From positions 124,001 through 188,000 of the forward strand of contig NZ_FZOF01000003.1 of NCBI RefSeq assembly GCF_900188405.1: a DNA stretch of 64,000 nucleotides, given 5' to 3'. Shown here piece after piece: positions 1-8,326 of this stretch. Under the pieces are notes generated by a model. The model saw nothing but the letters and a program-made list of their open reading frames with translations. It was not told the origin of the DNA and did not search any database. Made by a program: the position numbers and the translations under genes. Each line of letters begins with the position of its first letter. Position 1 is the stretch's first letter. The DNA is from Actinacidiphila glaucinigra (GTDB lineage: Bacteria > Actinomycetota > Actinomycetes > Streptomycetales > Streptomycetaceae).

Positions 1-428
1 GCGTAGACCTGGGACAGCTCCGGGGTGCCGCTCTCCGCCCACTCGTGGCCGGCCTCGACGACGTCGAGTTCACGGCCGGAGGCCAGCAGGATGACGGGCC
101 GGCCGTTGGGCCAGATCTGCCAGCTGGCGCCCGGCACGGTGCGCACGACGACCGTGCCGAGGTAGAGCCCGGCGTCGTTGCCGAGCCAGGACAGCTCGTC
201 CGGGTCGTCGCGCCAGCGCGGGACCAGCTGGTCCAGACGCTCCAAGGAGACGGACGTGTCGTCCAGTTCGACTCCCTCGGCCTCGGCCCTGGCACGCAGC
301 AGCTCGCACTCCGAGAGCAGTTCGGCGACTCCTTCCGGGTCCTCGGCGAGGGACTCCGGTACGGCCGCGCCGCGGACCTCGCCGTACCGTTTGCGCCACC
401 TGTCCAGGAAGGAGATGTCCATGGGCAT
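1..428 (-). CDS. Conserved actinobacterial protein (DUF6278-like), C-terminus outside window
   Basis: The reading frame runs leftward off the window edge, so the C-terminus is missing. About 140 residues are visible, beginning MDISFLDRWRKRYGE if the second ATG (422) is used or MPMDIS from the ATG at 428. The protein is acidic and soluble, with no signal peptide or membrane segment, and a tryptophan/aspartate-rich middle (RWRDDPDELSWLGNDAGLYLG). It resembles the Streptomyces DUF6278 family as I remember it; that is recollection, not a search. The upstream cupin gene's stop overlaps the 428 ATG by one base (TGATG), which implies translational coupling and favours that start. Function unknown. 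Confidence 0.7.
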   Translation of the reverse strand, partial: MPMDISFLDRWRKRYGEVRGAAVPESLAEDPEGVAELLSECELLRARAEAEGVELDDTSVSLERLDQLVPRWRDDPDELSWLGNDAGLYLGTVVVRTVPGASWQIWPNGRPVILLASGRELDVVEAGHEWAESGTPELSQVY

Positions 429-766
429 CAGCCTATGGCGTAGGCCTTCCGCAGTGTCTCGTGGACGGTCCATGTCGTGCTGTCTCCTTCGCGGAGGACG
501 CAGACGTCGCCCGGGCCGAGCTCCAGGGTCGGTCCGCCCTCCACCTCGACGGTGGCGCGCCCGCTGACGACCACGAACATCTCGTCCGCCTCGGTGTCGG
601 TCACCACGCCCGGGGTGATCTGCCAGATCCCCCTCGTGCGGGTGCCGTCGGGCGACCGCCACAGCACTTTCCCGGTCACCTCCGGCGAGCCGGAGACGAT
701 CTGCCCCGGATCCAGGGGCTCGGGTTCGAGCACGGCGGCGGCGATGTCGACGGAGAAGCTCTTCAT
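428..766 (-). CDS. Small cupin-domain protein
   Basis: A 112-residue single-domain cupin. The beta-barrel signature lies in the second half: a glycine-rich stretch TVEVEGGPTLELGPGDVCVLREGD corresponds to the second cupin motif. The middle segment SPDGTRTRGIWQITPG is typical of EutQ-like or DUF861-like cupins, which often lack the full metal-binding histidine set, and no HxH motif is visible here. It is probably cytosolic. Its stop codon overlaps the start of the next gene on the same strand. The promoter region is shared with the divergent SMI1-like gene at 875. The substrate cannot be read from the sequence. Confidence 0.8.
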   Translation of the reverse strand: MKSFSVDIAAAVLEPEPLDPGQIVSGSPEVTGKVLWRSPDGTRTRGIWQITPGVVTDTEADEMFVVVSGRATVEVEGGPTLELGPGDVCVLREGDSTTWTVHETLRKAYAIG

Positions 767-794
767 GGCCGGAGCGTACGCGCGGGCGTATGCC

Positions 795-825
795 AACGGT
801 AACGACACGTTGTATACGTTCCGTT
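795..825. promoter_or_regulatory. Near-perfect inverted repeat in the cupin/SMI1 divergent promoter
   Basis: AACGGTAACG at 795-804 faces CGTTCCGTT at 817-825, an inverted repeat with a one-base gap. The surrounding 790-850 block is unusually rich in ACGT/AACG half-sites, including TACGTAACGTA just to the right. It sits between divergent start codons (766 minus, 875 plus), so it could bind a repressor of either gene. No candidate regulator is adjacent. Confidence 0.4.
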
Positions 826-874
826 GCCGCACAATACGTAACGTAAGGCTGCACGGCGCGAGAAGGGCCACGCA

Positions 875-1756
875 ATGCGGGATGAACGGGAAGCCGGGGT
901 GCGGGAGGCGGACCGCGCCTGGCGCCTGCTGGAGGAGCTGGCAGCACGGGCCCCGGGGGCGGTGCGGCTGGCACCCGGCGCGGACGACGCCGAGGTCGCG
1001 GCATGGGGCGTGCCGCTGCCGCACGAGGTGCGGCACCTGGTCGGCAGGGTGAGGTCGATCCGCATCGGCGACTTGGAGGAGTACCGGCTGGCCCCCGAGC
1101 GCGGTCTGCACCCGGGCGGCTGGGCCGTGGGGCCGCCGGGCACCGCGCACCTGCTGCACGAGTCCGGCGGGGACACGCTCTTCGTCGACGTGGACGGGGA
1201 CACGGGTGCCTGGGGCCGGGTGTTCGCGGCCACCGGGGTCTTCCTAGACACCTGGGCGTACGTGGCGCCCTCGCTGGTCGACTGGGTCACCCTGCTCGCC
1301 GGGGCGGGGCTCGCCGCCCTGGACCGCATGGCGCCCGAGGCGGGACGGGAGTCAGGGCCCGGGCCGGTGTCGCTGCCGGAACGGGCGGACGGGACGGTCC
1401 CGGAGCACGCCGCGGTGCTGGAGCGGCTCGCCGAGACCTCGCACGTCTTCTCCTACCGGCCCGACGTGCGGGGCACCCCGGTGGGCCGGGCCCGCCCGGA
1501 GGCCGACCCGGAGCTGGCCGCCGTGCTGGCCGGGCTACCGGACGACGCCTTGGTGGTGGACCTGCGCGAGGTGGCGCACCCGGCCACCTTGCACCTGCCC
1601 TGCCCGCCGGGGCTGCGCGGCCACGTCGAATTCCAGCGCAGGGCCGGCGGGCGCTTCGCGGTGGGCCTCCCCCGGACCGGTCAGACGTCGAGGTCGACCA
1701 CGACCGGGGCGTGGTCGGAGGCGCCCTTGCCCTTGCGCTCCTCGCGGTCGACGTAG
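875..1756 (+). CDS. SMI1/KNR4 (SUKH)-type protein
   Basis: A 293-residue soluble protein with an ATG preceded by an AGAAGG ribosome binding site. The part WGVPLPHEVRHLVGRVRSIRIGD followed by GGDTLFVDVDG and WGRVFAATG is the SMI1/KNR4 pattern: a helix ending in LP.E, then a strand-rich core that places the gene product in contact with partner proteins. In bacteria the family includes many contact-dependent or polymorphic-toxin immunity proteins, but no toxin gene is next to it. The last ~25 codons (1681-1756) lie inside the 3' end of the convergent exonuclease gene, and the low-complexity tail there (TSRSTTTGAWSEAPLPLRSS) does not look like a conserved domain. Confidence 0.7.
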   Translation: MRDEREAGVREADRAWRLLEELAARAPGAVRLAPGADDAEVAAWGVPLPHEVRHLVGRVRSIRIGDLEEYRLAPERGLHPGGWAVGPPGTAHLLHESGGDTLFVDVDGDTGAWGRVFAATGVFLDTWAYVAPSLVDWVTLLAGAGLAALDRMAPEAGRESGPGPVSLPERADGTVPEHAAVLERLAETSHVFSYRPDVRGTPVGRARPEADPELAAVLAGLPDDALVVDLREVAHPATLHLPCPPGLRGHVEFQRRAGGRFAVGLPRTGQTSRSTTTGAWSEAPLPLRSSRST

Positions 1757-2460
1757 GCGTCGCCGACCGCCTTGCCGAAGGACTGGTTCGCGTAGACCAG
1801 GTCGATCCGCATGCCGCGGTTCTTGGGGAAGGCCAGCTGACGGTAGTCCCAGTAGGTGTAGGGACGGTCGTACTTCAGGGGGCGGGGCACCACGTCGCTG
1901 AGCCCGGCCTCGCGCAGGTGCGCCAGCGCCTCCCGCTCGGCGGGGGTGACGTGGGTCATCCCCTCGAAGACCGACGGGTCCCACACGTCCTCGTCGGTGG
2001 GCGCCACGTTGTAGTCGCCGAGGACGGCGAAGGGACGCTCGCCCGCCGCGTCCTGCGCGACCGCCGCGCGCAGCGCCTGGAACCAGCGCAACTTGTACGC
2101 GTAGTGCTCGTGGCCGACCTCACGGCCGTTGGGCACGTACACCGACCAGACCCGGACCGGGCCGCAGGTCGCCGAGACCGCGCGGGGCTCGTCGACCTCC
2201 TCGTACAGCGGGCCGCCGGGCAGGCCGACGACGACGTCCTCGAGCCCCACCTTGGACAGGAGGGCGACGCCGTTCCACCGGCCGGTGGCGTTGACGGCGG
2301 TCTCGTAGCCGAGGGCGCGCAGCTCGTCGAACGGGAACTGCTCCTCGGCGCACTTGGTCTCCTGGATGCACAGCACGTCCGGGCTGTTCTTCTCCAGCCA
2401 GGCCAGCAGCCGCGGCAGGCGGGCGGTGATCGAGTTGACGTTCCAGGTGGCGATGCGCAT
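1681..2460 (-). CDS. xth: Exodeoxyribonuclease III / AP endonuclease
   Basis: A 259-residue member of the exonuclease-endonuclease-phosphatase superfamily, which removes 3' blocks and cuts abasic sites in DNA repair. Visible signatures are WNVNSI near the start, the metal-binding IQETK (about residues 31-35), YVPNG (about 110), the catalytic LGDYNVAPTDEDV (about 145-157) and the C-terminal SDHAPVVVDL. Length and motif order fit XthA of actinobacteria. The gene is monocistronic by appearance, and its 3' end overlaps the convergent SMI1-like frame by 76 bases. Confidence 0.95.
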   Translation of the reverse strand: MRIATWNVNSITARLPRLLAWLEKNSPDVLCIQETKCAEEQFPFDELRALGYETAVNATGRWNGVALLSKVGLEDVVVGLPGGPLYEEVDEPRAVSATCGPVRVWSVYVPNGREVGHEHYAYKLRWFQALRAAVAQDAAGERPFAVLGDYNVAPTDEDVWDPSVFEGMTHVTPAEREALAHLREAGLSDVVPRPLKYDRPYTYWDYRQLAFPKNRGMRIDLVYANQSFGKAVGDAYVDREERKGKGASDHAPVVVDLDV

Positions 2461-2544
2461 GGACCCGAATGTACCGCCCGCCTACGACAACCGGTCCCGG
2501 GGCGTTCCCGGAGACCGTCCGCGGCAGGTCGCCGGCCTGGGACG

Positions 2545-3192
2545 TCAGCCCAGGTCGGTGCTGTCGCCGGAGGCCATCCTGTCGTGCTCCGCGCCGCCGA
2601 CGCCGGGCCCGTCGGGGCCGAGCAGCCGGTCGTACATGGTGCGGGCGAGGTCGTTGAGCAGCCCGTCGTGCACGTCGATGGCGCGGGCCGGCTTCACCTC
2701 GCGGAGGTAGTCGATGACCTCGGAGACCTTGTTCCAGGGCGCGTGCACGGGCAGCAGCAGCGTCTCGACGGACCGGCCGGGCACGGTCAGCGCGTCGCCG
2801 GGGTGGAAGAGGGAGCCGTCGACGAGGAAGCCGACGTTGGTGATGCGCGGGATGTCGGGGTGGATCACGGCGTGCATCTGGCCGTGCACCTCGACGTCGA
2901 AGCCGGCCGCACTGAAGGTGTCGCCCTCGCCGACGGTGTGGACCCGGCCCGGGAAGGCGGCCGAGACCTGGTCGGCGACGCTCTTCAGGGTCCAGATCTC
3001 GGCGGCGGGGTCGGCCTCCAGGGCGGCGCGCAGCTGCTGCTCGTTGAAGTGGTCCGGGTGCTCGTGCGTGACGAGGATCGCCTCGGCACCCACCGCCGCG
3101 TCCGGCTCGGTGAAGCCTCCGGGATCGATGACGAGCGCCCGCCCGTCCTTCTCCAGCCGCACGCAGGCGTGGCCCCTCTTCGTCAGCTTCAT
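2545..3192 (-). CDS. MBL-fold metal-dependent hydrolase
   Basis: A 215-residue metallo-beta-lactamase-fold protein of the UlaG/L-ascorbate-6-phosphate lactonase-like branch. The start MKLTKRGHACVRLE is typical of that group. The zinc motif THEHPDHF is at about residues 41-48, VHGQMHAVIHPD in the middle and FHPGD supply further metal ligands, and a final VHDG histidine completes the set. It is a cytosolic enzyme; the substrate is unknown. It stands alone on the minus strand between xth and the PcaL-like locus, with a good GAGGAG-type site before the ATG. Confidence 0.85.
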   Translation of the reverse strand: MKLTKRGHACVRLEKDGRALVIDPGGFTEPDAAVGAEAILVTHEHPDHFNEQQLRAALEADPAAEIWTLKSVADQVSAAFPGRVHTVGEGDTFSAAGFDVEVHGQMHAVIHPDIPRITNVGFLVDGSLFHPGDALTVPGRSVETLLLPVHAPWNKVSEVIDYLREVKPARAIDVHDGLLNDLARTMYDRLLGPDGPGVGGAEHDRMASGDSTDLG

Positions 3193-3319
3193 GACTCTCC
3201 TCCGGAGCGGTGATCCTTTGCATGGCCATCATGGCCGAGGCCCCGCGCGCCGCACACGCCGTATCCAGGTGGAGATGCCGATGGGCTGACGGGGCGACCA
3301 GGTCGCCGTGCGCGCGGGC

Positions 3320-4608
3320 TCACTCCCGTGGCCGAGTCTCCTCCCGGATGACCCGCCGCGCCACCGCGAAGGCGGAGGTGGCGGCGGGCACCCGCAGTAG
3401 ACGGCGGTGTGCAGCAGCACCTCCTCGATCTCGGCCGGGGTGAGGCCGCCGCGGAGCGCGGCCCTGGTGTGTGCGGCCAGTTCCGTGTGGTGGCCGCCGG
3501 CGACGAGCGCGGTCAGGGTGATGACGCTGCGGGTCCGCCGGTCGAGCCCGGGCCGGTTCCAGACCTCGCCCCAGGCGTAGCGGGTGACGAAGTCCTCGAA
3601 GTCCCCGGCGGCCTCCTCGGTCTCCTCGGCCGCCCGGTCGACGTATGCGTCGCCCAGGAGCTCGCGCCGGGTCCGGTCGCCCTCGGCGTACCGGTCCGGC
3701 CCGGCCGCAGTGCCGCCCTGGTACTGCGGGGCGGGCCGCGCAGGGGCCGCCGCCGGTGCCGGCTCGGGGACGAAGGGGGCGGGCTGCGCGGGTACGGCCA
3801 CGGCCGCGGGCTGCTCGGTCCAGGTGGCCTCGAAGTGGCGCGCGAGGAGCTCGCCCACGGCGGCGGGCTGTTCGACCGGCACCAGGTGCGAGGCTCCGGG
3901 GACGACCGCGAGCCGCGCGTCGGGTATGCCGGCGACCAGGGCCCGGGCGTCGGCCGGCGGCGTCACCTGGTCCTCGGCGCCGCCCAGGACCAGCGTCGGC
4001 ACGGTGATCAGGCCCAGCTCCGCGCGCACGTCGTAAGCGGCCAGCGCCTCGCAGGCGGCGATGTAGCACTCGGGGTCGACGGCGCGGGCCATCTGGACGG
4101 ACCAGTCCACGATGGCGGCCTGGACCTCACGGAAGGCGGGGGCGAACCAGCGCTCTGGGGCGCTCAGGGCGATCTGTTCCAGGCCGTTGGCGCGCACGAC
4201 CACCCCGAGCTGCCGCCAGGCGTCGGGCGTGCCGAAGCGGGCTGCCGAGGAGACCAGGGCGAGCGAGGCGACGCGCTGCGGGGCGCGCAGCGCGAGCTGG
4301 GTGCCGATGGCGCCGCCGAAGGCGCAGCCCGCGTAGCCGAAGCGCTCGACGCCGGCCTCGTCCAGGGTGCGCAGCAGGCGGTCGGCGAGGTCCGCGGTGG
4401 AGATGGAGGGGTCGGCGGGCGCACCGCCGTGCCCAGGGAGGTCGTACCGCAGGACCCGCCACTGCCGGGTCAACTCGGGTATCTGCCGGTCCCACATGTG
4501 CCACGTCGTGCCCAGTGAGGGGCCGAGGACCAGGACCGGCGCGTCCTGCGGGCCGTCGATGCGGTGCTGGAGGGTCTTGGGGCTCTGCTCGTCGCTCACT
4601 CGCTCCAC
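3320..4608 (-). pseudogene. pcaL: Frameshifted PcaL-type fusion: 3-oxoadipate enol-lactonase / 4-carboxymuconolactone decarboxylase
   Basis: Residues 1-265 are an alpha/beta hydrolase (GPSLGTTWHMWDRQIP, YDLPGHGG, GASHLVPVEQP with the catalytic histidine). A Pro/Ala-rich linker follows, then a CMD domain from about 310 (GEVWNRPGLDRRTRSVITL, GGLTPAEIEEVLLHTAVYCG). At about 3390-3392 the frame is lost: the DNA has a run of three C (GGG on the coding strand), and adding one more restores VPAATSAFAVARRVIREE and the stop at 3320. As read, the frame instead continues into a proline/arginine-rich tail to 3229. The nucleophile elbow reads GCAFGG, alanine 96 where the family has serine. No other pca genes are nearby. 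The start may be the GTG at 4599 instead of 4608. A sequencing error in the C run is possible. Confidence 0.75.
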
Positions 4609-4683
4609 GCTATCCAGGCGTTCGCGGGCGTCGACGGCCGGGCCCCGCGACGGCGCGGAACCCTTGGGGCGCCTGGGCGCCGA

Positions 4684-5214
4684 TCAGCGGAAGTTTATCG
4701 TGGACACGACATAGACCACGGGATGGTCCGTGTCGGAGAAGTCGACCGTGATGTTGTGGTCCGGCTTGTCGCCGTGCTGCTTGAGCTTGAGGCCCGCCCA
4801 CCGGCGGTCCGCGCCGAAGGTCCAGCGCACGGTGCGGGCCTGCTTGGGACTCACCGTCACGTCGGCGTCCGCGAGGGCGGAGCGGCTCTTGCCGTACTGG
4901 GCGAGGAAGGTGTCCAGGCCGCCCTGGTTGGTGCGGAACTGCACGTAGAAGGAGCTGGACGCCCAGTTGTTGGTCTCCAGGTACGCCACCGGATCCGAAC
5001 CGGACGGGATCGTCACCTCGTAGATCCGCCGCTGCACCTTGGTGGGCCACAGGTGGGTGAGCGTGGTGGCGGCGGCCTGCTGCTGTTTCTCCTCGCCGCT
5101 GTCCCGGCTCTGCTCCGCGGAGATGATCACATAGCCGATCGGGACCAGGATCAGCAGCGGGACGACCGTCCACTGCACCCAGCGCGGCGGCTTCCTCGGG
5201 GGCATGGCACTCAC
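4684..5214 (-). CDS. Single-pass membrane protein coupled to the ROK kinase gene
   Basis: A protein of about 176 residues with one N-terminal membrane segment (WTVVPLLILVPIGYVII) after a short basic stretch (PPRKPPR), so most of the chain should lie outside the membrane. The extracellular part is mainly beta-type and has no recognised catalytic motif. The GTG start at 5214 overlaps the stop of the upstream ROK kinase (GTGA), which implies co-translation; an ATG at 5205 is the alternative. I do not recognise the family. A role next to a sugar kinase is suggested only by position. Confidence 0.75.
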   Translation of the reverse strand: MSAMPPRKPPRWVQWTVVPLLILVPIGYVIISAEQSRDSGEEKQQQAAATTLTHLWPTKVQRRIYEVTIPSGSDPVAYLETNNWASSSFYVQFRTNQGGLDTFLAQYGKSRSALADADVTVSPKQARTVRWTFGADRRWAGLKLKQHGDKPDHNITVDFSDTDHPVVYVVSTINFR

Positions 5215-6329
5215 TTGCCGACAACCTTCGCGTAGCGCTCGTACCGCTCGACCCGCCGCCGGTTGGCCCGCCGGAAGCGGCGCGCGACCAGCCGCGCCAG
5301 ATCCGCGGCGCCGACCATCCCGGCCTCCGGGCCGAGCTGCGCCTTGACGATACGCGCCTCCGGCCGGTAGCCGCGCCCGGTCAGGTGGCGCCGGAACGCG
5401 TCGCGGGCCGGGGCGATCAGCAGGTCGTCGGCCGCGCTGACGCCGCCGCCGATGACGAAGCAGGAAGGGTCCAGGGCCGCGGCGAGGTTGGCGATGCCGA
5501 CGCCCAGCCACTGGCCGATGTCCTGGAAGAGCTCGACGCACATCGCATCACCCTCACGGGCGAGCTCCGTGATGAGCGGACCGGTGATCTCCCGCACCTG
5601 GCCGCCGACCCGGTCGATGATCCCGTACGCCACCGGGGACTCGGCCGCCGCCAGCTCGCGGGCCTCGCGCACCAGGGCGTTGCCCGAGCTGTACTGCTCC
5701 CAGCAGCCGCGGTTGCCGCAGGCGCAGCGGTGCCCGCCGGGCACCACCTGCATGTGGCCGAACTCGCCCGCGACGCCGTAGCGGCCCCGCTTGACATGGC
5801 CGTCCTCCAGGATGGCGCCGCCGATGCCGGTGCCGAGCGTGATCATGACGAGGTCGTTCTCGCCGCGGCCCGCGCCGAAGCGCCATTCCGCCCAGGCGGC
5901 GGTGTTGGCGTCGTTGTCCACCATGACGGGAACGCGCAGGCGCTCGGTGAGGCGGGCCTTCAGCGGCTCGTCACGCCACGACAGATGGGGCGCGAAGAGC
6001 ACCCGTGAGCGGTCCGCGTCGACCCAGCCGGCCGCGCCGATGCCGACGGCGTGCACGTCGTGGCGCTCGGACAGGTCGAGGACGAGCTCGGTGATGGTGT
6101 CCTCCACCACCTTCGGGCTCTTGCTCTTGTCCGGGGTCTCGGTGCGCAGCTTCTCCAGGATGTTGCCGTCCGCGTCGACCACGCCGGCCATCACCTTGGT
6201 GCCGCCGATGTCGATGCCGACGGTGGGGACGCGGGGCGCGGTGAGGTGTGAGCGGCGCTCACGGCGGCCCACCGTGCTCAGCAGTGTGGAGCTGCTGGAG
6301 GTGCGGGCGGCACCTCGGTACATGCTCAT
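5211..6329 (-). CDS. ROK-family sugar kinase (glucokinase-like)
   Basis: A 372-residue ROK kinase that would phosphorylate a hexose with ATP in the cytosol. The first 35 residues are a serine/arginine-rich extension not found in the usual ~315-residue enzymes. The ATP loop VGIDIGGTKVMAGVVD follows, then DNDANTAAWAEW with the catalytic aspartate, GTGIGGAI, and the zinc site CACGNRGCWEQ. It lies downstream of the CUT2 importer at 6528-9333 but is separated from it by a strong hairpin at 6498-6523, so it may have its own promoter. It could phosphorylate the imported sugar. Glucose versus another hexose cannot be decided. Confidence 0.88.
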   Translation of the reverse strand: MSMYRGAARTSSSSTLLSTVGRRERRSHLTAPRVPTVGIDIGGTKVMAGVVDADGNILEKLRTETPDKSKSPKVVEDTITELVLDLSERHDVHAVGIGAAGWVDADRSRVLFAPHLSWRDEPLKARLTERLRVPVMVDNDANTAAWAEWRFGAGRGENDLVMITLGTGIGGAILEDGHVKRGRYGVAGEFGHMQVVPGGHRCACGNRGCWEQYSSGNALVREARELAAAESPVAYGIIDRVGGQVREITGPLITELAREGDAMCVELFQDIGQWLGVGIANLAAALDPSCFVIGGGVSAADDLLIAPARDAFRRHLTGRGYRPEARIVKAQLGPEAGMVGAADLARLVARRFRRANRRRVERYERYAKVVGK

Positions 6330-6497
6330 CGGTTCACCCCCGTGGTTCCGATCCCGGACTCGGTCCCGAACTGCAGCTCGGTCGTCGCTCGCAAGGCTCG
6401 TCTCTCCGGGGTCGGGGGCGTTTCTCCGAGTGATTCTAAAGTGCCGGTGGTCGCGGGGGCGTGGCCCCGGCCCGCCGCGACGGCGGGCGGGTGCGCG

Positions 6498-6523
6498 GGG
6501 CGGGCGGCCGGGGCCGCCCGCCC
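6498..6523 (-). terminator. GC hairpin after the first CUT2 importer operon
   Basis: GGGCGGGCGGCC at 6498-6509 pairs with GGCCGCCCGCCC at 6512-6523, a 12-bp perfect stem with almost no loop. It lies immediately 3' of the ABC ATPase stop (6528) on the minus strand, with no U-tract, as is common in Streptomyces terminators. Confidence 0.65.
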
Positions 6524-6527
6524 GCCG

Positions 6528-7307
6528 TCACGGCGCCGGGCGGCGCAGCTCGTGGGCGAGGGCCTCCAGGTCCGTGCCTCCCGCCATCTCCCGGGTGAGC
6601 TCGTCCACCGTGATCCCGTCCCTGGTGTAGGAGCCGGTCATGGTGCCGCGGCGCAGCAGGACGAAGCGGTCGCCGACGAGGTGGGCGTGGTGGGGGTTGT
6701 GCGTGATGAGGACCACGCCGAGCCCGGCGTCCCGCGCCGCGGCGACGTACTTCAGGACGACGCCGGACTGCCGGACGCCGAGCGCCGCCGTGGGCTCGTC
6801 GAGGATGAGCACCTTGGCCCCGAAGTGCACGGCCCGGGCGATGGCGACGCACTGGCGCTGCCCGCCCGACAGGGTGCCGATGGGCTGGTCCACGTCGCGC
6901 AGGTCGATGCCCATGTCGCGCAGGGCCGTGCGGGTCGTCTCCCGCATCATGGCGACGTCCAGGCGCTTGAAGGGGCCGCGGCCCTTCCTCGGCTCGGAGC
7001 CGAGGAAGAAGTTCCGCCACACCGGCATCAGCGGGACGACCGCCAGGTCCTGGTACACGGTGGCGATGCCGTGGTCGAGCGCCTCGCGGGGGGACGCGTG
7101 GCGCACGGGCGCGCCCTCGATCTCGTAGCTGCCCCGGTCGTGCTGGTGCAGCCCCGCGATGATCTTGATCAGCGTGGACTTCCCGGCGCCGTTGTCACCG
7201 AGGACGCAGGTGATCTCCCCCGCGTGCACCTCCAGGGAGACGTCCTCCAGGGCGCGCACGTGCCCGTACGCCTTGCTGACGCCGGTCAGCTTCACCAGGG
7301 CCGTCAC
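6528..7307 (-). CDS. Sugar ABC transporter ATP-binding protein (single-domain, FrcA-like)
   Basis: A 259-residue ATPase of the CUT2 (ribose/fructose/inositol) class. Walker A is GDNGAGKS, the Q-loop is in [18 protein letters not shown], the signature is LSGGQRQ, Walker B is VLILDEP and the H-loop is ITHNPHH. Most CUT2 ATPases (RbsA, MglA) are tandem duplications of ~500 residues; this one has a single domain as in FrcA, so a homodimer is expected. The GTG start overlaps the permease stop (GTGA). It is closely similar to the second ATPase at 17369-18244, which points to duplication. Confidence 0.9.
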   Translation of the reverse strand: MTALVKLTGVSKAYGHVRALEDVSLEVHAGEITCVLGDNGAGKSTLIKIIAGLHQHDRGSYEIEGAPVRHASPREALDHGIATVYQDLAVVPLMPVWRNFFLGSEPRKGRGPFKRLDVAMMRETTRTALRDMGIDLRDVDQPIGTLSGGQRQCVAIARAVHFGAKVLILDEPTAALGVRQSGVVLKYVAAARDAGLGVVLITHNPHHAHLVGDRFVLLRRGTMTGSYTRDGITVDELTREMAGGTDLEALAHELRRPAP

Positions 7308-8326
7308 TTCGCCGCCTCCGCCCGCTTGCGGACCCAGGCGTTGAGCAGCGTCGCCAGCAGCAGCATGGCGCCCAGGAAGAACTTGAACCAGTCCGGGTTC
7401 CACTCGGCGTAGACGATGCCCTTGCTGGTCATGCCGAAGATGAACGCGCCGACCGCCGAGCCGATGGCGGAACCGTAGCCGCCGGTCATCAGACAGCCGC
7501 CGATCACGGCGGCGATGATGTACAGGAACTCGTTGCCGATGCCCTCTCCCGACTGCACCACGTCGAAGGAGAACAGCAGGTGCTGCCCGGAGATCCACGC
7601 GCAGAAGGCCACGGCCATGTAGAGGCCCGTCTTCGTACGGGTGACGGGGACGCCGACCGCGCGGGCCGCGTCGGGGCCGCCGCCGGACGCGAAGATCCAG
7701 TTGCCGGCGCGGGTGCGCAGCAGCACCCAGGTGGCGACGGCGACCAGGACGATCCACCACAGGATGGTGACCTGGAGGCCGACGTCGCCGATGGTCAGGT
7801 GCGAGGCGAACAGCGCACGCGCCGAGGCGAAGCCCTCCATGTCGGCGATGGACTTGGTGCTGACCGTCCCGTCGATGAGCTTGGTGAAGCCCAGGTTGAG
7901 GCCGGTGAGCATCAGGAAGGTGCCCAGCGTGATGATGAAGCTCGGCAGCTTGGTGCGGGAGAGCATGATGCCGTTGAAGAAGCCGATGGCGAGGGTGACG
8001 AGCAGCGAGACGCCGACGCCCACCCAGACGTTCGCCGTCATCTGGTAGCTGAACATCGACGACACCAGGGCGGAGGACGTCACCAGGACGCCCGCCGACA
8101 GGTCGAACTCGCCGCCGATCATCAGCAGCGCCACCGGCACCGCCATGATCCCGATGGTGGACGCCGCGTACAGGACGGTCCCGAGGCTCGCCGGCCGCAG
8201 GAAGGAGTCGGCGGCCACCGAGAAGAAGACGAAGACGGCCACGGCGCCGACGACCGCGCCCAGCTCGGGGCGGCCGAACAGGCGGTTCCCGAGCCGTCTC
8301 GGGGGCGCGAGGCTGTCCGCGGTCAT
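7304..8326 (-). CDS. Sugar ABC transporter permease (CUT2)
   Basis: A 340-residue polytopic membrane protein of the RbsC/FrcC family with about ten hydrophobic segments. Family marks are [22 protein letters not shown] (about residues 60-80) and the C-terminal [25 protein letters not shown]. It forms the membrane channel with the neighbouring ATPase. The ATG overlaps the binding-protein stop (ATGA). Large segments match the permease at 16281-17363 almost word for word, such as [12 protein letters not shown] and [14 protein letters not shown] versus [14 protein letters not shown], so the two systems are recent paralogues. Confidence 0.92.
   Translation of the reverse strand: MTADSLAPPRRLGNRLFGRPELGAVVGAVAVFVFFSVAADSFLRPASLGTVLYAASTIGIMAVPVALLMIGGEFDLSAGVLVTSSALVSSMFSYQMTANVWVGVGVSLLVTLAIGFFNGIMLSRTKLPSFIITLGTFLMLTGLNLGFTKLIDGTVSTKSIADMEGFASARALFASHLTIGDVGLQVTILWWIVLVAVATWVLLRTRAGNWIFASGGGPDAARAVGVPVTRTKTGLYMAVAFCAWISGQHLLFSFDVVQSGEGIGNEFLYIIAAVIGGCLMTGGYGSAIGSAVGAFIFGMTSKGIVYAEWNPDWFKFFLGAMLLLATLLNAWVRKRAEAAK

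Noticed and set aside
1003-3213. A 736-codon open frame on the plus strand
   Set aside because: It covers the SMI1-like gene in another frame and the exonuclease and hydrolase genes antisense, with no domain pattern.
3229-3319. C-terminal extension of the PcaL-like protein to 3229
   Set aside because: The tail after the CMD motif is proline/arginine-rich nonsense, while the conserved family ending is present in the neighbouring frame.
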